Assembly: GCA_947502925.1 (NCBI GenBank)
Contig: CANNBS010000007.1
Location: forward strand, 104,511-168,510
Direction: 5' to 3'
Origin: an uncultured Marinicella sp.
Lineage (GTDB): Bacteria > Pseudomonadota > Gammaproteobacteria > Xanthomonadales > Marinicellaceae
Length of the DNA stretch: 64,000 nt
Below the pieces are notes generated by a model. That model ran no database searches and was not told the origin of the DNA. It worked only from the letters and a program-made list of their open reading frames with translations. Made by a program: the position numbers and the translations under genes. Positions 1 to 9,496 of the stretch are shown in pieces (within the stretch, counting starts at the first letter, position 1; every line of letters begins with the position of its first letter).

Positions 1-2
1 GG

Positions 3-170
3 GCAATCGCCGATCGCATCTCTATGATAAACCGCGTCAGCCGACCGGTACCGGGTGTGCCAAAATCCAACCTTAACGATGTTATTGTGATTGTAGCGGG
101 TTTGGCTTTATATCTGATGATGGCATTTTGGTGGCATGAACTGTTGTTTGGGGTTAGACCGTTTGTTTAA
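3..170 (+). CDS. NnrU-family membrane protein, C-terminal fragment
   Basis: The window opens inside a gene; 55 residues are readable before the TAA at 168-170. The visible end holds one hydrophobic helix (VIVIVAGLALYLMMAFWW) followed by HELLFGVRPFV. NnrU-type integral membrane proteins end in a similar helix and a W/H...LFGV-P tail, and that is the basis of the call. NnrU is linked to nitrite/NO metabolism in some bacteria, but its exact role is unclear. Only the last quarter or so of the protein is seen, so the family assignment is tentative. Confidence 0.45.
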   Translation, partial: AIADRISMINRVSRPVPGVPKSNLNDVIVIVAGLALYLMMAFWWHELLFGVRPFV

Positions 171-175
171 CTGCT

Positions 176-799
176 ATGGATAAAATCGGGATTCTGGCAT
201 ACGGCTCGCTGATTGAGGATCCGGGTGTGGAATTGTCCCCGCTGATTGCTGAACGTATAAGGGATATTGAGACACCTTTTAATATTGAGTTTTCACGCTC
301 AAGTGATACCCGCGGTGGTGCGCCAACGGTTGTGCCTGTTGAAACGATAGGTGCACCTGTGAAAGGGGCTATTTTGGTTTTAAAAGATGGGATTGAAATT
401 AATTTAGCCAAAGATATTTTATGGCGTCGAGAAAGTCGAAATGAGGCCACGGATCGACAATACAGTTATCCTGATTGTTCGTCTCCGAATCAGATTGCCA
501 TTGGAGAAATAAACGATTTCCACGGAGTGGATGTGATACTTTACGCGCATTGTGGTGCCAATATAAGTAAGCCCACTGCGAAAGTGTTGGCTGAATTAGC
601 CATTAAAAGTGCTTTAGGTGACGCCGGATTAAAAGGTCAGGACGGTATCAGCTATTTAATGTCAGTAAAACGACAAGGCATTATGACGCCATTGATGCCT
701 GAATACGAAATGGAAATACTCAAAGCCGTTGGCGCCAATACATTAGAAGATGCTTTGGGGATGGTTCGAAAACATGCCGGGAAAAAATCGTCTAATTAA
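176..799 (+). CDS. gamma-glutamylcyclotransferase-like protein
   Basis: A 207-residue soluble protein beginning MDKIGILAYGSLIED. The YGSL motif close to the N-terminus is the substrate-binding signature of the gamma-glutamylcyclotransferase/AIG2-like fold, whose members release 5-oxoproline from gamma-glutamyl peptides. A Glu in the RRESR segment (about residues 86-90) could be the catalytic acid, but I cannot verify the alignment. It starts 5 bases after the preceding stop and may be co-transcribed with that gene. It converges on the glutamine amidotransferase gene, 13 bases away. The fold is plausible; the substrate is unknown. Confidence 0.5.
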   Translation: MDKIGILAYGSLIEDPGVELSPLIAERIRDIETPFNIEFSRSSDTRGGAPTVVPVETIGAPVKGAILVLKDGIEINLAKDILWRRESRNEATDRQYSYPDCSSPNQIAIGEINDFHGVDVILYAHCGANISKPTAKVLAELAIKSALGDAGLKGQDGISYLMSVKRQGIMTPLMPEYEMEILKAVGANTLEDALGMVRKHAGKKSSN

Positions 800-812
800 C
801 GGCTCTAAACGC

Positions 813-1757
813 CTAAACGTTTAACTGAATAACTTTTTTTATTATCTTGTCGTCTTTTTTCTCCAGTACCACCATCTCGCCAAACTTGATGTGGAGCCAG
901 TCATCTGTTGTAACTGTCAACGGTTCAGAGGCGAAAATAGCGGTTGTGGCTTGATCCTCAGCACATACTTCAATGTCAAAAGATTCCTTGTAATCCTGAT
1001 AGTTACGGCCCATCAGTAAGTACATCGGTTCAAGCAGCATGGAGCGCGATAAATCTTTATTGGGTTCTTTTCGCAGTGCTTTCCAGTCATCTTTAGGATT
1101 TGTCTCGCCATGGTCATCAAAGCCATAGTTAACGCCGATAATTTTGTTTGGTCTAACCAATGCGATTTTTAACTTGGTCAGGCTTACCAGATCGAGCTTT
1201 TTCATGGCATTAAGTATCAATTCCAGCAAATCTTCGAACCCACTTTGGATATCATCGTTATCATTGCTTTTAAGCAAAGACAACAAAAGTACATATAAAA
1301 ATTCTGTGTCTGTTGTGCCGTGCATTTGTTTTAAATAGTTGTCTTTACAGTGTGGCAACAGTTCTCTTTGTAGTAATTTCCAGTGGGGCAAAGCGCCATT
1401 TTGAGCCATAATCCACGGTGTGTCGTGAAATGAAAAAGGGTGACAGTTTTCATCGGCCAGTAAGGTTTTAGAATTATAGGCAGCGGCTCTGACATGCGCC
1501 AGCAGGGTATGTGCTTGTAGACCGGGTATTACGGTTTTTGCGTTGTCATCATAAAAAGCGGGTATCGGTCGGTGATACAGTAAAGGATCATCTGGGTTAA
1601 GCAACTGTTGACTCCAGAGCCCGAATCCCCAACCTGCCAGTTGTAACAACGGGTGACTTTCAGGATCAAGGGTCTGATTGATTAAGCTGTTTTCCGGTTC
1701 TAAGAGTAAACCTTTAAGAGGTGTTTCCGGACCAATATAAGCAAGCACTCGACACAT
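813..1757 (-). CDS. class II glutamine amidotransferase
   Basis: Family members hydrolyse glutamine using an N-terminal cysteine. The gene has two consecutive ATG codons (1760 and 1757); starting at the second gives MCRVLAY, placing Cys at position 2 so that it becomes the nucleophile after Met removal, so this start is preferred. Other family marks are HVRAAAYNS, ENCHPFSF, WIMAQNGAL and a TDTEFLYVLLL segment, as in YafJ-type proteins. The length of 314 residues is a little above that of short YafJ homologues. No synthase domain is attached, so the ammonia acceptor is unknown. Confidence 0.8.
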   Translation of the reverse strand: MCRVLAYIGPETPLKGLLLEPENSLINQTLDPESHPLLQLAGWGFGLWSQQLLNPDDPLLYHRPIPAFYDDNAKTVIPGLQAHTLLAHVRAAAYNSKTLLADENCHPFSFHDTPWIMAQNGALPHWKLLQRELLPHCKDNYLKQMHGTTDTEFLYVLLLSLLKSNDNDDIQSGFEDLLELILNAMKKLDLVSLTKLKIALVRPNKIIGVNYGFDDHGETNPKDDWKALRKEPNKDLSRSMLLEPMYLLMGRNYQDYKESFDIEVCAEDQATTAIFASEPLTVTTDDWLHIKFGEMVVLEKKDDKIIKKVIQLNV

Positions 1758-1928
1758 CATGATGCCTCAGTTAAAAAGATATTTTATCAGTCTTTCACAC
1801 GATTATGGTTTTAAGTTCGGACTGATTCCGGATCTGCCCCATGAAATGCTGTGGTTAATTCATTAATTGTATGATTTATTGCCCTCAGCTAAAATAAAGT
1901 TTTAACTACACGCCTTGATCAACCCGGC

Positions 1929-3350
1929 ATGATTATTGTCCCCACTGAAAAGCGTTTTGATTGGCAAAACGCCCCCGTCGTTTTGTTTATTATTGTAATT
2001 CTCAATGTGCTGGTTTTTTATGCCTACCAGAGCGGTGATTCAGACCATTTTGAAGAGGCTTTAAGGATTTATGTCAGTGATGGCATTTATGAACAGGAAT
2101 TACCGCATTACCGGGATTTTTTAAAGCAGGAAGCCAATCAGGAAAAAACTGCGTATTTTAATAAGATGGTCGAACATCCGAACCCCGGTTATGCAGCGGC
2201 TTTTATTCTGCAGGATGAGCTGTTTTATGAGCACATACTCAGTCATGGCGCGGAGTATTTTACTGCAGACTATTACACTTATTGGCGCTATCAGCGTGAA
2301 TACATTCATAAACTTATCTTTGAGGTCAGCTTTAAAAAATATGGACTCGTCGCCAGTGATATCAGTATCACCACCTTAATTACGTATCAGTTTTTGCATG
2401 GTGGCGTGATGCATTTACTGGGTAATATGTTCTTTTTAATTATCTGTGGTTTTGCGGTTGAAGCGAGTTTAGGGCACAGGAATTTTCTGATTTTTTATTT
2501 GTTGTCGGGTGTCGGTGCCGGCCTGGCACAGTCTTTAATGGATTTAAGCAGCACCATGCCATTGGTCGGTGCATCGGGTTCCTTATCCGGTGTGATGGCC
2601 ATGTATTTAGGGATTTTCCGCTTAAAGAAAATTGAGTTTTTCTATTGGTTTTTTGTGTTTGTCGGCTATTTCCGGGCCCCTGCGTTATTAATTTTACCCT
2701 TTTATATCGGTAATGAGTTGTTTTCATTGTGGATGAATCCCGAATCAAACATCGGCTTTATGGCGCATGTGGGCGGTTTTGTTACCGGAGCGGCCTTGAT
2801 AGGCTATGTGCTCTGGCGCAAGCCTGATGTTTTAAACGAGGATTATATTGAACAAGACCAGGCAGCGACACCGGAGCAATTAAGCCTGGATCAAATCTAT
2901 CAGGCCATGGATAAATTTCAGTTTGAAACAGCCTTAAAGCGTCTCAATCAGCATATGAAGGAATATCTGGGCGATTTTAAGTTAATGATTTTAAAATATA
3001 AATTATTAGCCGCTTTAAAGCCTGAAGAAGCGCAGGCTTATTTTAGTCAGATGATTAAAACCTGGCGGCCAAATAAGTCACAACTGCTTGAGATCGAAAA
3101 AATCTGGCAAGCCATACCTAAAGACAATAGAAACTTTGACCAGGAAACTAGATATAAACTGGCCTGGAATTTTATGACCACACCTGAGCACATTGAACAG
3201 GCAGTTAATCTGTTTGAAGATTTGTATCATTCGGACAATAAACACCCGTCCTTACATCTTCTGGCGCAAAAGCTTGCCACGGTGTATAAGCGTCTTGAAA
3301 ATCGCACGGAAACTCAGAAATACCAAAGTTTGGCTCAGGAGCTCAGCTGA
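1929..3350 (+). CDS. rhomboid-family intramembrane serine protease with C-terminal helical repeats
   Basis: This 473-residue protein has an N-terminal membrane helix (about 15-33), a soluble insertion to about 140, a rhomboid core (about 145-297) and a long cytoplasmic or TPR-like helical tail (about 310-473). Core motifs are present: HGGVMHLLGN (His157, Asn166), the serine motif GASGS (Ser216) and the catalytic histidine in AHVGGF (His280). Rhomboids cut single-pass membrane proteins within the bilayer. The stop codon overlaps the start of the next gene (TGATG), which suggests translational coupling with the zinc-finger membrane protein. The roughly 110-residue insert between helix 1 and the core is unusually long. 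Confidence 0.85.
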   Translation: MIIVPTEKRFDWQNAPVVLFIIVILNVLVFYAYQSGDSDHFEEALRIYVSDGIYEQELPHYRDFLKQEANQEKTAYFNKMVEHPNPGYAAAFILQDELFYEHILSHGAEYFTADYYTYWRYQREYIHKLIFEVSFKKYGLVASDISITTLITYQFLHGGVMHLLGNMFFLIICGFAVEASLGHRNFLIFYLLSGVGAGLAQSLMDLSSTMPLVGASGSLSGVMAMYLGIFRLKKIEFFYWFFVFVGYFRAPALLILPFYIGNELFSLWMNPESNIGFMAHVGGFVTGAALIGYVLWRKPDVLNEDYIEQDQAATPEQLSLDQIYQAMDKFQFETALKRLNQHMKEYLGDFKLMILKYKLLAALKPEEAQAYFSQMIKTWRPNKSQLLEIEKIWQAIPKDNRNFDQETRYKLAWNFMTTPEHIEQAVNLFEDLYHSDNKHPSLHLLAQKLATVYKRLENRTETQKYQSLAQELS

Positions 3351-4687
3351 TGGAACAGACTTGTCAGTTTCACCCTTTAGAACCGGCCACGTATTTTTGT
3401 ACGGCGTGTGAAACGCTGTGTTGTGATGATTGTGTCGATGATGCCCGGTTTAATCCGGAACCGCGCTGTTTTCAGTGCAACCGCACCCTTGAGCCACGGG
3501 GACCGGGTAACATTGAACCGTTTTGGCGGCGTTTACAACAAAGCTTTCGTTATCCGCTGGCGACCCAATCATTGTGGTTTATTTTAATTTTATCGGTGTT
3601 GTGTTCGGTGGCTTTTTATATACCGTTCGCTGTTTTAATTTATCTGGCCTTGTTTGGTTCGGTCTTTAAATACTGTTTAAGCTGCTTAAGTTTTACCGCC
3701 GAAGGCTATATGGCACCACCAGATATCACCGAGGCTTATGAGGGTGGTTTCAGGAAGTTGCTGGTGTTAATTGCCATGCTGTTCGTGACCGGTCTGGTGA
3801 TTAATCTGACCAACAGTTTTCTGGGTTCAGCCATGGGTGGCATGATGGCCTTGTTGGTGACCCTGTCTTTCCCGGCGATTATTATTCATTACGCCATTTC
3901 TGAAAGTATGATTGAGTCGTTAAATCCGCGTAATATCTTCGATTTGATTCATTCGATCGGTTTACCCTATGGTTTAATTCTGGCCTTTATTTTTATCATG
4001 ATGGGTTCGGTGGCGGTGCTTTATCAGCTGGTGGCGATTATTCCCTCCAGCCTGGATGCCATCTTTTTGTTTGCCGTGACTTTTTACTATGCCATCGTTT
4101 TGCACCACCTGATGGGTTATATGGTATTCCAGTTCCAGACCGAACTCGGTTACAGTGCCCGCCTGCAAGACGGCTCGAGCACACGGCGCGGTGGTCACGC
4201 CATCGCCATGGCAAAAATATCGACCCTGATTAAACAGGCTGAATTTAAAGATGCGACAAAATTATTCCGAGAACAAATCGCTTTAAACCCCGATAAGCTG
4301 TTACTGCACAGCCGGTTTTTTGAAATTCTACTGGCCACAAAAAACGCAGAAGCAATGATCGAATTTTTTCCCAAGTATATTCGCCTGCTTGAAAGCAATA
4401 ATCGCCGTGACCTCATCAGCCGCAACTATAAACGCTTAATGGCTAAAATGCCCGATTTTGAAATTAACAATCCTGAACTGAAATTCATCATTTCAAAAGC
4501 AAGCTTTGATCAAAATGACGCCCGAATCGCCATTAAGCTACTCCACGGCATTCATAAAAAACACCCGGATTTTAAAGACCTGATACCGGCGTTGACCTTA
4601 CTGGCCGAAGCGCTTGATGAATACCCGAAATATGCAGATCACGCGGCGGCTTGTCGGAGGTTGATTGGTAAGTTAGATGATGCCTAA
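3350..4687 (+). CDS. membrane protein with N-terminal zinc-finger-like domain and TPR-like tail
   Basis: The first ~45 residues are rich in Cys/His pairs (CQFHPLEPATYFCTAC, CCDDC, CFQC), like a B-box zinc finger. Four or five hydrophobic segments follow between about residues 70 and 270. The C-terminal ~170 residues look like TPR-type helices (ALNPDKLLLHSRFFEILLA and following). It overlaps the rhomboid gene by one base, and both proteins carry helical-repeat tails, so the two may act together. I do not recognise a named family or a function. Zinc binding is inferred from cysteine spacing only. Confidence 0.6.
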   Translation: MEQTCQFHPLEPATYFCTACETLCCDDCVDDARFNPEPRCFQCNRTLEPRGPGNIEPFWRRLQQSFRYPLATQSLWFILILSVLCSVAFYIPFAVLIYLALFGSVFKYCLSCLSFTAEGYMAPPDITEAYEGGFRKLLVLIAMLFVTGLVINLTNSFLGSAMGGMMALLVTLSFPAIIIHYAISESMIESLNPRNIFDLIHSIGLPYGLILAFIFIMMGSVAVLYQLVAIIPSSLDAIFLFAVTFYYAIVLHHLMGYMVFQFQTELGYSARLQDGSSTRRGGHAIAMAKISTLIKQAEFKDATKLFREQIALNPDKLLLHSRFFEILLATKNAEAMIEFFPKYIRLLESNNRRDLISRNYKRLMAKMPDFEINNPELKFIISKASFDQNDARIAIKLLHGIHKKHPDFKDLIPALTLLAEALDEYPKYADHAAACRRLIGKLDDA

Positions 4688-4841
4688 AAAGATTGCTAAA
4701 AACCATAGTAGTTTGAGCTGCGCGTAAACCTGCAGAATTGATTTAAATTAACATGCAAATACTTAGCAAAGATATAGGACTAAACTCTTATGTCATATAC
4801 GAAAACGATTATAATATGGTGACTGCAGTTGAATATTGCTT

Positions 4842-5876
4842 ATGAGTCATTCAATAAAAACAAAAATTCCGTTTCTCTTTCTTGTCGTTATTTCGATATC
4901 GTGGGGCTTTTATTACAGCAGTTATAGTAAGCTAAATGATTATGGTCGAGCGAATTTTGAGTGGTTGTATCTTTTAGATGCACTGGTGATGCTGCCTCTT
5001 GTCTGTTTCTTCTGCATTAAAAGCAAAAAAGAGGCTTTGTTAAAATCTATTGTCTTGGTTTGCTTGGCAATCTTGATAGGCAGCTATATTGTGCCGGTGC
5101 AAAACAAGATCTTTTGGCATTACTTCGAAAGTGGACGATTCCTTGTTCTGGGAGTGATACTTTTATTTGAAATAGCCGCTATTTTAACCGTGTATCTTGC
5201 CATTAAATCAGCACTTGTACAGCATCAAGACCCTGATATGGCCATTGAAAAACCAATCAAACGTTTTTTGGGTGAAGGCTTAGTTGCTCAGTTATTGAAT
5301 TTCGAAACCCGTATGTGGACCTATGCTTTGTTTTATAAGCGCGTAAAAATGGAAAATTTCAGTGGCGAGCGACACTTTAGCTATCACCTAAAGGATGGTG
5401 CGCAAAGCTACTTGCTTGGTTTTGTGTTTTTAATCGTTTTTGAACTGCCACTTATGCATTTGTTATTGCATTTTATTTGGTCGCCGCTGGCTGCAAAAAT
5501 CGTCAGCCTACTTACTATTTTTGCTTTGGTTTTCTTTTATGCCGAGTATCGGGCGGTTTCCAGAAGACCAATATCTTTGCGGAGTGATGATCTTATTATA
5601 CGATTTGGTCTTTATCAGCCATTAATTATCCCTTTTGCGAATATAGCAAACATTAGTAAATCTCATGATTTAATTAGACGCACCAAGGATACAAAACGCT
5701 ATAACTATTCCGGTGTACCGAATATTGAAATTGAACTGATCAAACCGATAGGGCATATTAAAAAAGTCTATCTTGGGGTGGATCAACCGGAATCATTGAT
5801 ACAAGCTGTGCAAAACAATGCCACGCTTCAGTCATGCAGTGCAGCGAGCAATCCACCAAATACAGGACTAGTGTAA
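4842..5876 (+). CDS. polytopic membrane protein, possible PH-like C-terminal domain
   Basis: The reading frame opens at a TTG at 4836, but ATG at 4842 gives a normal start (MSHSIKTKIPFLFLVV). The 344-residue product has about six hydrophobic helices: near residues 9-26, 42-58, 67-84, 98-119, 188-206 and 215-232. A C-terminal soluble part (SLRSDDLIIRFGLYQPLIIP) resembles bacterial PH-type domains such as those in YdbS-like proteins. No enzyme motif is visible. The gap of about 150 bases upstream holds no gene. Function unknown. Confidence 0.5.
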   Translation: MSHSIKTKIPFLFLVVISISWGFYYSSYSKLNDYGRANFEWLYLLDALVMLPLVCFFCIKSKKEALLKSIVLVCLAILIGSYIVPVQNKIFWHYFESGRFLVLGVILLFEIAAILTVYLAIKSALVQHQDPDMAIEKPIKRFLGEGLVAQLLNFETRMWTYALFYKRVKMENFSGERHFSYHLKDGAQSYLLGFVFLIVFELPLMHLLLHFIWSPLAAKIVSLLTIFALVFFYAEYRAVSRRPISLRSDDLIIRFGLYQPLIIPFANIANISKSHDLIRRTKDTKRYNYSGVPNIEIELIKPIGHIKKVYLGVDQPESLIQAVQNNATLQSCSAASNPPNTGLV

Positions 5877-5900
5877 ACTTAAATTAATGTCGTCCCTCTT

Positions 5901-6215
5901 ATGTTTCATATAGCCTTACATTTTTTAGTGCCGATCACTCTGGCGGCTATATTCTTTCGTAAGCGCTGTATGTTTGCCTATCTAATCATGGTTGCCACCA
6001 TGCTGGTGGATCTCGATCACCTCTTTGCTGTGCCTATCTATGATCCAAGCCGTTGCAGCATTGGTTACCATCCATTGCACCAGCCCGAGTTTATCCTTCT
6101 TTATCTGGTCCTTTGTTTTATTCCTAAAACCAGGCTCGTGGGGCTTGGATTGGTTATCCATATGTTGCTGGATTCGATTGATTGTCAAATTACAAATGGT
6201 GTTTGGACAAACTAA
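5901..6215 (+). CDS. small membrane protein of the DUF6122 type
   Basis: A 104-residue protein with three hydrophobic stretches and a conserved-looking centre: DLDHLFAVPIYDPSRCSIGYHPLH. The combination of LVDLDHL, DP-RCSIG-HPLH and a terminal HMLLDSIDC reminds me of DUF6122. His and Asp residues clustered at the membrane face hint at metal binding as in membrane-bound hydrolases, but this is inference. It lies 24 bases downstream of the preceding membrane protein gene, so the two may form one transcript. Confidence 0.6.
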   Translation: MFHIALHFLVPITLAAIFFRKRCMFAYLIMVATMLVDLDHLFAVPIYDPSRCSIGYHPLHQPEFILLYLVLCFIPKTRLVGLGLVIHMLLDSIDCQITNGVWTN

Positions 6216-6261
6216 AGTAAGATTAATGAGTAGCACAGCGTTAATCTGATTTAACTTTAAT

Positions 6262-6906
6262 TCACTTCCACCCACAAACAACAATCACCGCCAGGGCGCA
6301 ATTGATTTTGGTGCCGTATTTTGTGGTGAAGGTTTTTGTGAGGATGACTTTGTCGAAAAAGCGTTCAATATCGCCGCGGTAGCCGGCTGAATAGAATTTC
6401 ATATCAACAGCGAGTTCTTCGACAGGCAGGTAGGGGATGTCGGCATAGGGATCGTGAACTTTAATCGCGGGCTGTTGAATGTCTACTTGTTGACCTGTTT
6501 TAAATTCATCGGTGATTTGGACGTCGGTGAAGGCTTTGGCTTGGTTGAAGATTTGTCCGGTGCTGATGGTTGGGGTGGTTTGCTTAGCCGGTTTAACGGG
6601 CTTTGGAATCGTGTCAGTTACCGGTTCAGTTTGCTCCTTTAACGGGGACGTTTTTGTTTTGGGTTTAGGCTTGGCTTCGATTTTTGGTTCTTCTTTGGTT
6701 TTGGAGACTCTCTTTGTCGGCGTCTCTGTCTTAGTTTGAGGTTGTTGCAGGGATATGTTTAAGGTCGTTTGAGTTCTTTCGGAAATTTTAATCGGTTCCA
6801 GCCACAGAATCAGGCCCATAAAGATAATAATCGGCAACCAGAGATGCGGCAGCCAATGGCGAAGAGGTTGGGGCTTATGCCAGTTGTGGCAGGATGGGTA
6901 GGACAA
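6262..6906 (-). CDS. hypothetical single-pass envelope protein with Lys/Pro/Thr-rich linker
   Basis: A 214-residue product with a hydrophobic helix at about 22-37, then ~80 residues rich in K, P, T, E and Q (TKTETPTKRVSKTKEEPK), then a compact C-terminal domain ending in LAVIVVCGWK. This layout (anchor, extended linker, periplasmic domain) resembles TonB-like proteins, but the C-terminus is not a TonB domain. The only start that keeps the helix is a TTG at 6906; no ATG or GTG lies upstream in frame before a stop, so the 5' end is uncertain. Function unknown. Confidence 0.5.
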   Translation of the reverse strand: MSYPSCHNWHKPQPLRHWLPHLWLPIIIFMGLILWLEPIKISERTQTTLNISLQQPQTKTETPTKRVSKTKEEPKIEAKPKPKTKTSPLKEQTEPVTDTIPKPVKPAKQTTPTISTGQIFNQAKAFTDVQITDEFKTGQQVDIQQPAIKVHDPYADIPYLPVEELAVDMKFYSAGYRGDIERFFDKVILTKTFTTKYGTKINCALAVIVVCGWK

Positions 6907-6990
6907 GTTGCGTTTATTTTTTTAACAAACGTCATTATAGTCAAGCCAGGTTAAAAGACTGTAAAACCAACGCCTGTCACATGGCACAAG

Positions 6991-7869
6991 TCATCCATTC
7001 ACGCGGTCAAAATCAATGCCGGTAATACGACGGTAAGCTTCGCGGTATTTGTCGGCAGTTTTTTTAATAACACCTGTGGGTAAGTCGGGTCCGGGCGGGG
7101 TTTTATCCCACAACACAGTTTCTAAATAATCCCGCACAAACTGTTTATCAAAACTATCAGGACTGGTACCGATTTGGTAATGGGCTTTGTCCCAGAAACG
7201 TGATGAATCCGGGGTGAAGACTTCATCCATTAAGTGAAGATCGCCGTTATCATCGAGGCCAAATTCAAACTTTGTATCGGCTATGATGATGCCATTTTTA
7301 TCGGCATGTTGTTGTGCCTCACGGTATAGTTTAAGCGAGACTTCGCGGACTTGTTCGGCCCGTTGTTGACCGATTAAATCAATGAGTTGCTCAAAGTTAA
7401 TGTTTTCATCATGGCCACCGACAGCGGCTTTGGACGATGGCGTAAAAATCGCTTCGGGGAGTTGTTCGGCTTGTTGTAAGCCGGCGGTTAATTCAATGCC
7501 ACAGACTTGCCCGGTTTTTTGATAATCCTTCCAGCCTGAACCAATAATATAACCCCGGACAATGGCTTCGCAGGGCAGGGCTTTGAGTTTTTTTACCACC
7601 ACCGCACGTTGTTGCAGATCGTCGTCGGCATCGTCAATGACTTCTTTCACTGGTATATGGGTGAGGTGATTCTTTATAATAGGCGCCAACATTTGGAACC
7701 AAAAGTTGGACAACTGTGTCAAAATAGCGCCTTTATCGGGTATGGCATCAGGTAAAACCACATCAAAGGCACTGAGCCGGTCGCTGGCGACCATTAAAAG
7801 ATGTTTATCGTCGATTTGATAGACATCGCGAACTTTACCTTGGTGGATTTTAGGCAGGGAAATGTCCAT
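6991..7869 (-). CDS. purC: phosphoribosylaminoimidazole-succinocarboxamide synthase
   Basis: SAICAR synthetase joins CAIR and aspartate with ATP in purine synthesis. The 292-residue sequence starts [18 protein letters not shown] and includes [39 protein letters not shown] and [12 protein letters not shown], all hallmark segments. Length and motifs match the longer (~300 aa) version found in yeast and in many Proteobacteria rather than the ~237 aa E. coli form. It stands alone, divergent from djlA, with a 60-base gap that must hold both promoters. Confidence 0.95.
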   Translation of the reverse strand: MDISLPKIHQGKVRDVYQIDDKHLLMVASDRLSAFDVVLPDAIPDKGAILTQLSNFWFQMLAPIIKNHLTHIPVKEVIDDADDDLQQRAVVVKKLKALPCEAIVRGYIIGSGWKDYQKTGQVCGIELTAGLQQAEQLPEAIFTPSSKAAVGGHDENINFEQLIDLIGQQRAEQVREVSLKLYREAQQHADKNGIIIADTKFEFGLDDNGDLHLMDEVFTPDSSRFWDKAHYQIGTSPDSFDKQFVRDYLETVLWDKTPPGPDLPTGVIKKTADKYREAYRRITGIDFDRVNG

Positions 7870-7929
7870 GTAAAATGGCCAAAAGGACTATTTTAACCCG
7901 CTCAATTTACACACGCAAATGAAATAATT

Positions 7930-8730
7930 ATGGGAATTCTAATCGGTGGCCTGATCGGCTACAGACTCGGTGGATTTATTGGTATGCTGTTAGGTGCCTG
8001 GCTGGGTCATCAAGTCACGCAATTTATCAGCGGCGGCAATCGCCATTCTGAAAAAAACCGTTCAGCCACGCAGCATAGCTTCTTTAAAGCGCTGTTTGTC
8101 AGTATGGGCAAACTGGCCAAATTAGACGGTGTGGTGTCACGTCAGGAAATTGACCGGGCGGAAATCATCATGAATAAGATGAAGCTGACGCCTGAGTTAC
8201 GGCAGCAAGCCATTGCTTATTTTAATCAGGGTAAGCAGTCCCATTATAAAATTGAACGGGATTTAACTGATTTCCGGCAAAAATCACGCGGCTCCTTATC
8301 CTTAAAACAGTTCTTTCTGGAAATGCTGATTGATATGGCGTCTGTGGATGGGCAAATTGATGCCACTGAACAGCGTTTAATTGAACAAATCTGCCAGCTT
8401 ATTGGTTATCCTCTGGCTATGTTGCAGGCCATGTTTAAAATGCGTGGATCCAATTATTATCAGCAGCAGGGGCAACAACGTAAGCAATACAGACAACGCA
8501 GTCAGTCGCGTTCTTCGAGTACGCCGGCCAATCCTTATCGTGTATTGGGTGTTGATAAATCTGCCAGTAAACAGGAAATAAGACGCGCCTATAAAAAACT
8601 CATGAGCCAGCATCACCCGGATAAACTGGTGTCCAAAGGCTTACCGCCTGAGATGATGAAAGTGGCTGAAGAAAAAGCCAAAAACATCCAGCTGGCCTGG
8701 GAAGAAGTGAAAGATTTACGGGGATGGTAG
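7930..8730 (+). CDS. djlA: DnaJ-like co-chaperone DjlA
   Basis: Members are inner-membrane-anchored J proteins that stimulate DnaK. The 266-residue product has a glycine-rich membrane anchor (ILIGGLIGYRLGGFIGMLLG), a TerB-like helical domain (about 50-170), a Gln/Arg/Ser-rich linker, and a C-terminal J domain (about 200-266: NPYRVLGVD...HHPDKL...). The HPD motif needed for DnaK stimulation is intact. Domain order and length match DjlA. No ribosome site is obvious, and the start follows TAATT closely. Confidence 0.92.
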   Translation: MGILIGGLIGYRLGGFIGMLLGAWLGHQVTQFISGGNRHSEKNRSATQHSFFKALFVSMGKLAKLDGVVSRQEIDRAEIIMNKMKLTPELRQQAIAYFNQGKQSHYKIERDLTDFRQKSRGSLSLKQFFLEMLIDMASVDGQIDATEQRLIEQICQLIGYPLAMLQAMFKMRGSNYYQQQGQQRKQYRQRSQSRSSSTPANPYRVLGVDKSASKQEIRRAYKKLMSQHHPDKLVSKGLPPEMMKVAEEKAKNIQLAWEEVKDLRGW

Positions 8731-8802
8731 AACCCTGAGAAAGTTTGACTTTTTCACTTGGTGATGCCAAACTAATTGTTTTCATCAATCGGCCCTTTTT
8801 TC

Positions 8803-9486
8803 ATGAAACAAGCCATCATTGCACCGTCGATTTTATCTGCTGATTTTGCCCGTTTGGGCGCTGAAACCGATGCGGTGCTGGACGCCGGTGCCGACTGGGT
8901 GCATTTTGATGTGATGGACAATCATTATGTGCCGAATCTAACCATTGGGCCGATGGTCTTAAAAGCCCTCAGAAAACATGGCATCACTGCGCCGATTGAT
9001 GTGCATTTGATGGTGAAACCGGTGGATCGTATCGTTGGTGATTTTATTGACGCAGGTGCCAGTATTATTTCTTTTCATCCCGAAGCCAGTGAACATGTGG
9101 ATCGTACCATTCAAATGATTAAAGAAGGCGGTTGTCAGGCCGGTCTGGTACTGAATCCGGCGACCCCGGTGAATTGGCTGGACCATGTGCTGGATAAATT
9201 GGATCTGGTGTTGTTAATGAGTGTTAATCCTGGTTTTGGCGGTCAGTCTTTTATCCCCGAAACCTTACATAAACTTAAAATTGTACGTGAAATGATTGAT
9301 GCCGGCGGACGCGATATTCGGCTGGAAGTGGATGGTGGTGTTAAAGTGGATAATATCGGTGAAATTGCAGCGGCCGGTGCGGATGCTTTTGTCGCCGGTT
9401 CGGCCATATTTAACAGTGGCGATTATAAGACCACCATCACAAAAATGCGCCAACAAATTCAGCAGCAATTCAGTCAGTTGACTTAA
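8803..9486 (+). CDS. rpe: ribulose-phosphate 3-epimerase
   Basis: The enzyme interconverts ribulose 5-phosphate and xylulose 5-phosphate in the pentose phosphate pathway. The open frame begins at a TTG (8776), but ATG at 8803 gives the family N-terminus [19 protein letters not shown]. Visible motifs of this TIM-barrel metalloenzyme are [36 protein letters not shown] and EVDGGV, with the metal ligands His and Asp in place. From this ATG the protein has 227 residues, the usual size. It is followed 10 bases later by a small secreted protein. Confidence 0.95.
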   Translation: MKQAIIAPSILSADFARLGAETDAVLDAGADWVHFDVMDNHYVPNLTIGPMVLKALRKHGITAPIDVHLMVKPVDRIVGDFIDAGASIISFHPEASEHVDRTIQMIKEGGCQAGLVLNPATPVNWLDHVLDKLDLVLLMSVNPGFGGQSFIPETLHKLKIVREMIDAGGRDIRLEVDGGVKVDNIGEIAAAGADAFVAGSAIFNSGDYKTTITKMRQQIQQQFSQLT

Positions 9487-9496
9487 AATAGGTGTC

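Noticed and set aside
154..450. 98-residue minus-strand frame
   Set aside because: It lies opposite the gamma-glutamylcyclotransferase-like gene, has no recognisable motif and no ribosome site; an antisense shadow.
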